From: CAWAPD01 sp963783865
GTDB lineage: Bacteria > Actinomycetota > Thermoleophilia > UBA2241
Assembly (NCBI GenBank): GCA_963783865.1
Contig: CAWAPD010000003.1
Location: forward strand, 248,001-312,000
Reading direction: 5' to 3'
DNA: 64,000 nucleotides
Each line of letters starts with the position of its first letter. The stretch's first letter is position 1. The translations under genes and the position numbers were made by a program. Below, one piece after another: positions 53,182 through 64,000 of the stretch. The notes beneath the pieces are model-generated. The model ran no database searches. It was not told the origin of the DNA and saw nothing but the letters and a program-made list of their open reading frames with translations.

Positions 53182-53847
53182 ATGGACCGAGTCAAGCTCG
53201 TGGTACATCCGCGGACGGAGAGTGGCAGCCGCGCCGCTCGCCGTCTGCGCAAGCAGGACCTCATCCCCGGCGTGCTCTACGGCTCGGGCAAGCCGGCCGT
53301 CGAGCTCGCGGTCGACGCCCACGCCCTGCGCGAGGCCGTCTCGACCGGAGCCGGGCGGCACGCCGTCCTCGACCTCTCGTTCGAGGGCCAGAAGCGCAAC
53401 CACATCGCCATCCTCAAGGACTACCAGCTCGACCCGGTGCGCCAGGTGGTCACCCACTGCGACTTCCAGGAGATCAAGCTCGACGAGCCGATCGAGTCCG
53501 AGGTGGACGTCGCCATCGAGGGCACGGCAGAAGGCGTCAAGATGGGCGGCGTGCTCGACGTCTCGCAGCACACCGTCCTGGTCAGCGCGCTGCCGACCGA
53601 GATGCCCGAGCACCTGACGATCGACGTCGAGACGCTCGAGATCGGCGACGTGGCCCGGGTCGCGGACCTCGTCGTGCCTGAGACCGTCCGCGTGCTGACC
53701 GATCCCGAGACCGTCGTGTGCTCGGTGCTCGCGCCGAGAGTGGCCGAGGTCGCCGAGGTCGAGGAGGAGGCCATCGAGGGCGAGGCGGCGCCGGCCGAGC
53801 CCGAGCTGGTGGGCGAGAAGGGCGAAGAGCCCGAAGCGGCCGAGTAG
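53182..53847 (+). CDS. rplY: 50S ribosomal protein L25, general stress (CTC/TL5) form
   Basis: Binds 5S rRNA. The 221-residue protein has the N-terminal L25 domain (SGSRAARRLRKQDLIPGVLYG) and the C-terminal TL5/CTC beta domain (VKMGGVLDVSQHTVLVSALP). The end is acidic. The ATG follows caggagacgatc, 12 bases after prs. Confidence 0.95.
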   Translation: MDRVKLVVHPRTESGSRAARRLRKQDLIPGVLYGSGKPAVELAVDAHALREAVSTGAGRHAVLDLSFEGQKRNHIAILKDYQLDPVRQVVTHCDFQEIKLDEPIESEVDVAIEGTAEGVKMGGVLDVSQHTVLVSALPTEMPEHLTIDVETLEIGDVARVADLVVPETVRVLTDPETVVCSVLAPRVAEVAEVEEEAIEGEAAPAEPELVGEKGEEPEAAE

Positions 53848-53862
53848 GCCGGGCGGCGGGTC

Positions 53863-54456
53863 GTGGGCTTCCGCTCGCCGCCGCCCCCCGTCACCTGCCT
53901 CATCGCGGGGCTGGGCAATCCCGGCAACGAGTACCTGCGCACCCGGCACAACGCCGGGTACCTGGTCGTGGACGTGCTCGCCCGGCAGCATCGGTTCCCC
54001 AGGCTCAAGCGGGACTACAGCGGCCGCTACGCCGCCGGTGAGATCGGCGGCCGGCGGGTGGGCCTCCTGCAGCCGGCCACGTACATGAACGCCTCGGGCA
54101 AGAGCGTCGCGGCCGCGCTGCGCGCGCTCAAGCTCACGCCGGCGCAGCTGCTGGTCGCCCACGACGAGATCGACCTCGCCTTCGGGCGGCTGCAGCTGCG
54201 CCACGACGGCGGCCACGGCGGCCACAACGGCCTGCGCAGCCTGCACGAGCTGGTCGGCAACGGGTTCGACCGCGTGCGCCTCGGGGTGGGCCGGCCGCCA
54301 TCGACCGACCCCGACGTCGTGGCCGACTACGTGTTGCACCCCTTCGAGGAGCCGGAGGACCAGGTGCGCGAGCTGGTCGAGCGGGCGGCGGCGGCCGCGG
54401 CGGCGTGGGCCGCGGAGGGCTTCGAGGCGGCCCTGCAGACGATCTCGGCGCCGTGA
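53863..54456 (+). CDS. pth: Peptidyl-tRNA hydrolase
   Basis: Recycles tRNA from dropped-off peptidyl-tRNA. It has 197 residues. CLIAGLGNPGNEYLRTRHNA holds the catalytic His; LLQPATYMNASGKSV and HDEIDLAFGRLQLRHDGG follow. The GTG start is behind ggcggcgggtc. About 257 bases with a promoter and a hairpin separate it from the first usual start codon of mfd. Confidence 0.94.
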   Translation: MGFRSPPPPVTCLIAGLGNPGNEYLRTRHNAGYLVVDVLARQHRFPRLKRDYSGRYAAGEIGGRRVGLLQPATYMNASGKSVAAALRALKLTPAQLLVAHDEIDLAFGRLQLRHDGGHGGHNGLRSLHELVGNGFDRVRLGVGRPPSTDPDVVADYVLHPFEEPEDQVRELVERAAAAAAAWAAEGFEAALQTISAP

Positions 54457-54513
54457 ACGCCGCCGCCGCCCGCGCCGTCGTCTTCTCCTAGCCGGCTGCC
54501 CCGCCCGTCGGGG

Positions 54514-54519
54514 TACAAT
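54514..54519 (+). promoter_or_regulatory. -10 box before mfd
   Basis: TACAAT in the context ggggtacaatcgg. No good -35 at the right distance. Transcription would start near 54526. Confidence 0.4.
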
Positions 54520-54531
54520 CGGCTGCGTGGA

Positions 54532-54559
54532 CCCCGGTGCCGTCCGGCGCCGGGGCTTT
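54532..54559 (+). terminator. Hairpin at the very start of the mfd transcript
   Basis: 54532-54541 pairs with 54546-54555 (10 bp with one G-U, loop GTCC), followed by CTTT. Placed right after the predicted start point, it could be an attenuator or a 5' stabiliser. Confidence 0.4.
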
Positions 54560-54713
54560 CGGCGTGTCCGTGGCCGCCCTGCGCGGGCCGCGGCGAAGGG
54601 AGTGAACGGCGACGTTCCTGCAGTACCTGGCCCAGAACGAGCGCTTCCGGCAGGAGCTATCGCGGCTGCGGCGCGGCGACGCGCTGTACGCGCCGGCGTT
54701 CTTCGCTCCGTAC

Positions 54714-58084
<3,371 letters not shown>

Positions 58085-58088
<4 letters not shown>

Positions 58089-59116
58089 AGAGACACGTGC
58101 TGGTAGCCGCTGTGGTGGCGATGGGGATCGCTGCCATCGCAGTGGCGGGCTGCGGGAACTCGCTCCCGCAGGGGGCGATCGCCAAGGTCGGGGGTACGGC
58201 CATCACGCAGGCTCAGTTCGACCAGTACATGAGCCAGGCCAAGTCGCAGGCGTCGTCCAGCACGCCGTTCCCGTCGCCGGGCACCACGCAGTACAACCAG
58301 TACGCCGCCCAGCTCGTCAACTACCTGGTCCAGCAGCAGCTCATCACCAACGAGGCGGGCAAGCTCAAGATCTCGGTGTCCGACAAGGACATCACCGACC
58401 GTCTGACCCAGCTCTACCAGGCGTACGGCGGGCAGGCGAAGGTCATGGCCATCCTCAAGAAGCAGGGCATGACACTGGACCAGCTCAAGGACCTGCTCAA
58501 GAACCAGATTCTCGGCCAGAAGGTCTACGAGCAGGTCGTCGCCAAGGCCAAGCCCACGGCGCAGCAGATCAGCGACTACTACAACGCCCATAAGTCGCAG
58601 TTCAACCAGCCCGAGACGCGCGACGTGCGCCACGTCCTGGTCAAGACCAAGGCCGAGGCCGAGACGGTGCGGGCGCTGCTCGCGGCCAACGACACCGACG
58701 CCGAGTGGGCCAAGGTCGCCAAGCAGTATTCGACCGATCCGGGCAGCAAGAAGAACGGCGGCAGCCTGGGCACCGTGAGCCCCGGCCAGATGGTCGCCCC
58801 GTTCGACAAGGCCGCCTTCTCGCTCAAGCCCGACACGATCTCGGTGCCCGTCAAGTCGCAGTACGGCTGGCACGTCATCGAGGTCACCAAGGTCAACCCG
58901 GCCAAGTCGGGCACGCTGCAGTCGGCGACGGCCCAGATCACCCAGACCCTGACGCAGCAGAACCAGCAGAAGGTGTGGCAGGACTGGCTCGACCAGGCCA
59001 AGAAGGACGGGCACATCCTCTACGCGCCCGGCTTCGACCCCGCCAAGCTGACCGCCTCGCCGTCGCCGGCGCCCAGCACGGCGCAGCCGGCCGCGTCGCC
59101 GTCCAAGACGAAGTGA
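58085..59116 (+). CDS. Lipoprotein peptidyl-prolyl isomerase (PrsA/SurA-like foldase)
   Basis: An extracytoplasmic folding helper of 343 residues. The signal peptide ends in the lipobox AIAVAGCGNS, so Cys about 23 would be lipid-modified. A SurA-N-like helical region (about 40-150) with SSSTPFPSPGTTQYNQYAAQ precedes a parvulin domain (about 178-275) with RDVRHVLVKTKAEAE, GGSLGTVSPGQMVAPFDKAA and YGWHVIEVT. The Pro/Ser/Ala-rich tail may reach into the wall. It is coupled to mfd by ATGA but also has its own promoter. Confidence 0.9.
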
Positions 59117-59153
59117 CCCCGCCGAAGGGCGCGCCGCGCGCGCCTGGAGGGCG

Positions 59154-60325
59154 ATGAGCATCAGGCTCGTGTACATCGGCGCCGTCGCCGAGGTGGCGCC
59201 CGCAGCTTCGCTGCGGGCGCTCCCCGCCGACGGCGCCGTCGTCTTGCCGGCCGACACGGCCGACACGCTGGCCGCGCTGGTGCGCGAGCACGCGCCGGCG
59301 GCCGAGACGCTCGCGCCGGGTGTCGAGGCGGCGGCGCTGTGCGACCGCGCGGCGGCCGGCCCCGCCCAGCTCACCGTGTGCATCGGCGGTCCCTCGGGGC
59401 CGGCCCTGGCGCGGTCGCTCCTCGCGGCCGCCGCCGCGCGCGGCCTGGCCGTCGAGACCGTCCCGGCCGGTGAGGCGTTCGCCGACTGCCTCGTCGCCCA
59501 GGAGCTCATCTCGCTGCGCCGCATCACGACGGTCCTGCGCGAGCAGTGCCCATGGGACCGCGAGCAGCGCGCCTCCGACATCGTCTCGTACTCGATCGAG
59601 GAGGTCTACGAGCTCGCCGACGCTATCGCCCGCGGGGACGCGGGCGAGGAGCACGGCGAGCTCGGCGACCTCCTCTTCCAGGTCTACTTCCTCAGCCTGC
59701 TGCTCGAGGAGGACCAGTCCGGCGACCTGGGCACCGTCGCGGCCCAGATCGAGGCCAAGCTCATCCGCCGCCACGCCCACATCTTCGGCGACGCGGTGGC
59801 CGAGACCCCGGGCGACGTGCGCGGCATCTGGGAGGACGTGAAGCGTACGCAGGAGGGCCGCGTGGGTATCTTCCACGAGGTGCCGGCGTCGCTGCCGGCG
59901 CTGCTGCTGGCGCGCAAGGTCCAGCAGCGCGCCGCCGCGGTAGGCTTCGACTGGGACGACGCCGAGCAGGCGTTCCCCAAGATCGCCGAGGAGCACGGCG
60001 AGCTCGAGGCGGTGCTGCTGGGGCCGCCGGAGGGCGGCGCCGCAGGCGGCGCCTCACCGGCGGCCGAGGCGGCCGACCGCGAGGCGCGGCTGCGCCACGA
60101 GGCCGGAGACCTGCTGTTCGCCGTGGTCAACGTGGCCCGCAAGGCCGGCGTCGACCCCGAGCTGGCGCTGCGCGACGCGGCCGCCCGCTTCGTGGCCCGC
60201 GTCGAGGGCGCCGAAGCCGCGGCCGCGGTCGAGGGCAGGGACTGGACGTCGCTGACCCTCGACGAGCAGGAGGAGTACTATCGTCGCGCCAAGGACGCCC
60301 TGAGCGGGGGCGCAAAGGAGGGAAC

Positions 60326-60329
<4 letters not shown>
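59154..60329 (+). CDS. mazG: MazG nucleotide pyrophosphohydrolase with divergent N-terminal domain
   Basis: Hydrolyses non-canonical or excess NTPs to NMP and PPi. It has 391 residues. The first about 115 residues are a shortened, divergent domain in the place where YabN-MazG proteins have a tetrapyrrole-methylase fold. Then come two MazG units: LREQCPWDREQRASDI, EEVYELADAI and ELGDLLFQVYF, and later AFPKIAEEHGELEAVL and HEAGDLLFAVVNVARKAGVD. The ATG follows ggagggcg. It overlaps eno by ATGA. Confidence 0.9.
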
Positions 60330-61612
<1,283 letters not shown>

Positions 61613-61659
61613 CGTGACAATCCCCGCGACGCGGGCGACCAAGGTGATGAAGGAGCGCG

Positions 61660-62460
61660 ATGTTCTGTCCTGAGTGCGGCAACGACGCCGGCGAGGCCAA
61701 GTTCTGTCCCGAGTGCGGGACCCAGCTCGACCAGGTGCGCGCGGCGGTCAAGGGCCCGCGCACCACGGGTGCGCAGACCCGCAAGGCCGCAGCCGCGGAC
61801 GCGGCGCCCGTCGTCGTCCAGGCGCCCGCGCAGCAGGCACAGGGCGGCATGAAGCCGCTGTACCTGTGGCTGGGGGTGCTCGGTGTGGCGATCGTGGCCG
61901 CGATCCTGGTCGTGGTGTTCACCTCCGACAAGTCGTCGTCCTCGTCGTCGGTGGGCGGTACCGTCGACCTGAGCGGCACCTACGCGGCGCTCGTCACCCG
62001 GGCCAACGGGATGTACGACACGGGCCAGCAGTACCTGCAGAGCGGCGACATGGCGAAGGCCACCCAGTACTACGCGAAGGTCGCCCAGGTCTACCAGGCG
62101 GCGTGGCAGAAGCAGGCGACCGATCCGGCCGTCGGCGCCGACTTCGCGACCTCGCTGTTCTACGCCGGCGACACACAGGGGGCGCTCGCCATCGTCGACC
62201 AGGCGCTGAAGCTCAAGCCTACCGATGACGTGCTGCAGAAGGCGCTGATGAACAAGGGCAACTTCCTGGCCATGGCCGGTCGGGTGGCGATCAGCAAGGG
62301 CAACGAGGCGGCCGGGCAGAAGCTCCTGGCGCAGGCGAAGGTGTCGTACGAGGCCTCGATCAAGGTCGCCCCCGGAACGGTCACGGCCAAGCAGGCCCAG
62401 AGCGAGATCACGACGCTCTCGCAGGTCACTCCCGCGGCGGCGGTCAGCACGACCCCGTAG
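61660..62460 (+). CDS. Zinc-ribbon membrane protein with TPR-like C-terminal region
   Basis: A 266-residue protein of unknown role. A short N-terminal zinc ribbon (MFCPECGNDAGEAKFCPECG) faces the cytoplasm, a linker leads to one membrane segment (LWLGVLGVAIVAAILVVVF, about 68-87), and a helical, TPR-like region follows outside (ANGMYDTGQQYLQSGDMAKA; SLFYAGDTQGALAIVDQALK). Such zinc-ribbon/TM/TPR proteins are common but poorly understood. ATG follows aaggagcgcg. Confidence 0.75.
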   Translation: MFCPECGNDAGEAKFCPECGTQLDQVRAAVKGPRTTGAQTRKAAAADAAPVVVQAPAQQAQGGMKPLYLWLGVLGVAIVAAILVVVFTSDKSSSSSSVGGTVDLSGTYAALVTRANGMYDTGQQYLQSGDMAKATQYYAKVAQVYQAAWQKQATDPAVGADFATSLFYAGDTQGALAIVDQALKLKPTDDVLQKALMNKGNFLAMAGRVAISKGNEAAGQKLLAQAKVSYEASIKVAPGTVTAKQAQSEITTLSQVTPAAAVSTTP

Positions 62461-62495
62461 CAGGGAACCTGCCGGTCGCGAACGAATCCCTCACC

Positions 62496-62906
62496 ATGGC
62501 ACGCTCGACGAGTCCAGCTCTCTCGCGAACGGCGCCCGCTCGCCTGCACCCCGGGCGGCTGGCGCTGCTCGCGCTGCTGCTCGTCGGGGCTGCCTTCTAC
62601 GTCTCGCCGCTGCGCGCCTTCTTCGCGCAACAGGACCGGTACCGGCAGGAGGCCGCGGAGCTGGCCCAGGCGAAAGCGCAGAACGCCGCCCTTCAGGGTC
62701 AGCTCGCGAAGCTCAAGACCGGCTCCTTCATCGAGCAGCAGGCGCGCGAGCAGTTCCAGCTCGTGCCGCCCGGCATGCAGGTCTTCGTCGTCAAGGGCTT
62801 GCCCTCCGAGCCGGCGGCGAGCCCGGAGTCGACCGCCGCGCCCACGCCCGGCCCGCCGTCGCTGGCGGCTCGGCTGAGCGACCTGTGGAAGACCCTGCGC
62901 GAGTGA
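62496..62906 (+). CDS. Septum formation initiator (FtsB/DivIC family)
   Basis: A bitopic division protein of 136 residues: short cytoplasmic start, one membrane segment (LALLALLLVGAAFYVSPL), then a coiled coil (YRQEAAELAQAKAQNAALQG) and the family end motif (FIEQQAREQFQLVPPGMQVF). In the divisome such proteins pair with FtsL and FtsQ. The eno-ftsB-DUF501 order is typical of actinobacteria. The stop overlaps the DUF501 start (GTGA). Confidence 0.9.
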   Translation: MARSTSPALSRTAPARLHPGRLALLALLLVGAAFYVSPLRAFFAQQDRYRQEAAELAQAKAQNAALQGQLAKLKTGSFIEQQAREQFQLVPPGMQVFVVKGLPSEPAASPESTAAPTPGPPSLAARLSDLWKTLRE

Positions 62907-63427
62907 CGCCGGCGGCGCGGGCGGCGCGCGACCGCCGCCTCGTGACCGCGCAGCTCGGTCGCGCGCCGCATCCCTGGCGCCGCGTGGTCGCCCGCTGCCC
63001 GTGGGGCTCGCCGGCGGTGGTCGAGAACCTCCCGTACGATGCCGCCGGCCGGCCGTTCCCGACCCTGTTCTGGGCGACCTGCCCGGCGCTGGTGGCGGCC
63101 GTGTCGGCCGTCGAGAGCGGCGGCGGCGTGCGCCGCTTCGCGGCCCTCGCCGCCGCCGATCCGGCCTTGGGCGCCTCGCTGCGCTCGGCGACTGCCTACG
63201 AGCGCCGGCGCCGCCGCGTACTGGCCGCGCGCACCGGTCACCCCATGAAGGACGACGGCGCCTCGCTCGCCACCGGGATCGGCGGCGTCGCCGACCCGGC
63301 GGCGATCAAGTGCCTGCACGCACACGCCGCCCACGCGCTCGCTCGCCCCGGCTACGAGCTCGGCGCCGCCGTCCTGGCGGCCGCCGGCCCGCTCTGGCCG
63401 GCGGCCGCCTGCTGCACGCCCGCCTGA
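62903..63427 (+). CDS. DUF501 domain protein
   Basis: A 174-residue protein matching DUF501: VTAQLGRAPHPWRRVVARCP and LPYDAAGRPFPTLFWATCPA near the start, and CLHAHAAHALARPGYELGAA near the end. Function unknown; the domain is largely actinobacterial and is found beside ftsB and ppx genes. GTG 62903 overlaps the ftsB stop; GTG 62885 is an in-frame alternative. Confidence 0.88.
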   Translation: MTPAARAARDRRLVTAQLGRAPHPWRRVVARCPWGSPAVVENLPYDAAGRPFPTLFWATCPALVAAVSAVESGGGVRRFAALAAADPALGASLRSATAYERRRRRVLAARTGHPMKDDGASLATGIGGVADPAAIKCLHAHAAHALARPGYELGAAVLAAAGPLWPAAACCTPA

Positions 63428-63448
63428 CTCGCGCTCCGCCGCCGCAGA

Positions 63449-63454
63449 TATACT
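63449..63454 (+). promoter_or_regulatory. -10 box before tRNA-Leu
   Basis: TATACT, with a weak -35 (TGACTC, 63425-63430) 18 bases upstream that overlaps the DUF501 stop. The start point would be about 10 bases before the tRNA. Confidence 0.5.
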
Positions 63455-63470
63455 GTCCGCGGACGGCGGC

Positions 63471-63558
63471 GCCGGAGTGGCGGAACGGTAGACGCCGGCG
63501 ACTTAAAATCGCCCGAGCCACGTTGCTCGTGTGGGTTCGAGTCCCACCTCCGGCACCA
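63471..63558 (+). tRNA. tRNA-Leu (anticodon TAA)
   Basis: Acceptor arm GCCGGAG (63471-63477) pairs with CTCCGGC (63548-63554); discriminator A; CCA encoded at 63556-63558. The anticodon loop CTTAAAA within GGCGA/TCGCC gives anticodon TAA, which reads the rare UUA codon. A long variable arm (CGAGC/GCTCG) confirms a class II leucine tRNA. It is the functional counterpart of Streptomyces bldA. Confidence 0.95.
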
Positions 63559-63578
63559 GCGTCCGCGCCGCAGGTGTT

Positions 63579-63618
63579 GTGCGCCGCCGGCGCGGCGGGC
63601 GCCGCGCCGGCGGCGCAC
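63579..63618 (+). terminator. 18-bp perfect hairpin after tRNA-Leu
   Basis: 63579-63596 pairs perfectly with 63601-63618 (loop GGGC), 20 bases after the tRNA. No T-run. It probably ends the tRNA transcript. Confidence 0.75.
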
Positions 63619-63645
63619 GACGGCACAGCCGCCAACGGGAGTCAC

Positions 63646-64000
63646 ATGGGAACCATCGTCGCGCTCGTGATCGTCGCCGTCGCCGCCGGCCTGCTGGGCA
63701 GCATGCTCGGCGTGGGCGGCGGCGTCATCCTCGTGCCGGTGATGAGCCTGTTCCTGGGGGTCCCGCTCAAGACCGCCATCGCCACGAGCCTCGTGTGCGT
63801 GGTCGTGACCTCGTCGGCGTCGCAGGTCCAGTACGTTGGCAAGGGGCTGACCAACATCCGGCTCGGCATGACCCTCGAGATCGGCACCACCCTCGGCGCC
63901 CTGGTCGGCGGCCTGACGGCCGTCTACATCAGCACCTCAATCCTGTACGGCGTCTTCGCCGGCATCCTGGTCTACGTGATCGTCAGCATGGAGCGGCGGC
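63646..64000 (+). CDS. TauE/SafE-family permease, N-terminal part (3' end outside window)
   Basis: The first 118 residues of a membrane permease of the sulfite/organosulfonate exporter family. The hallmark GSMLGVGGGVILVPVMSLFL follows the first hydrophobic helix, and KTAIATSLVCVVVTSSASQV continues the pattern. It runs off the window. ATG 63646 follows acgggag. Substrates of these permeases vary and cannot be told here. Confidence 0.88.
   Translation, partial: MGTIVALVIVAVAAGLLGSMLGVGGGVILVPVMSLFLGVPLKTAIATSLVCVVVTSSASQVQYVGKGLTNIRLGMTLEIGTTLGALVGGLTAVYISTSILYGVFAGILVYVIVSMERR

Overview
The window is one contiguous, GC-rich, gene-dense piece of bacterial chromosome. The evidence points to the Actinomycetota: a DUF501 gene sits next to an FtsB/DivIC-like gene, there is an LCP cell-wall ligase, an ECF sigma/ZAS anti-sigma pair, and an order and sequence style typical of that phylum. 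The fused NfnA-NfnB flavoprotein and a small 2[4Fe-4S] ferredoxin suggest an anaerobic or low-potential lifestyle. Several translation genes (cysteine-bearing EF-Tu, zinc-type S4, S14, L24 and L36) differ from the familiar Streptomyces/Mycobacterium forms, so I place it in a deep-branching lineage without naming a genus.

Bases 1-31378 form one uninterrupted information-processing block, all on the + strand: nusG(end)-rplKA | rplJL | rpoBC | rpsLG-fusA | tuf | rpsJ-rplCDWB-rpsS-rplV-rpsC-rplP-rpmC-rpsQ | rplNXE-rpsN-rpsH-rplFR-rpsE-rpmD-rplO-secY-adk-map | infA-rpmJ-rpsMKD-rpoA-rplQ. GC-rich hairpins and internal promoters cut it into units. The ecfA1-ecfA2-ecfT-truA tail (31464-34772) follows.

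From 34777 to 47881 the gene content is mixed: a small membrane protein, an LCP protein on the minus strand, a ROK kinase, a ferredoxin, an ECF sigma factor with its own ECF-type promoter and a large membrane anti-sigma factor, the fused NfnAB on the minus strand, a GNAT acetyltransferase, rsmI, a stand-alone homocysteine methyltransferase, an agmatinase-type ureohydrolase on the minus strand, a flavin reductase and metG. From 47898 onward comes a conserved housekeeping cluster: tatD-rsmA-ispE-tRNA-Gln-glmU-prs-rplY-pth-mfd-prsA/surA-mazG-eno, then a zinc-ribbon membrane protein, ftsB/divIC, DUF501, tRNA-Leu(UAA) and the start of a TauE/SafE permease.

I see no CRISPR array, insertion sequence, prophage, toxin-antitoxin pair or defence island. 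The unusual material lies inside ordinary genes. L4 has a histone-H1-like Lys/Ala/Pro extension of about 166 residues, and S17 has a similar one broken by a frameshift. Apparent single-base frame breaks also occur in ecfA1, the ispE tail and the mfd start. EF-Tu has a CxCx4CxxC cluster, RpoB has an acidic repeat tail, the anti-sigma factor has what look like two related sensor domains, and two promoter styles recur. The frame breaks may be assembly errors. Nothing here amounts to a clearly new multi-gene system.
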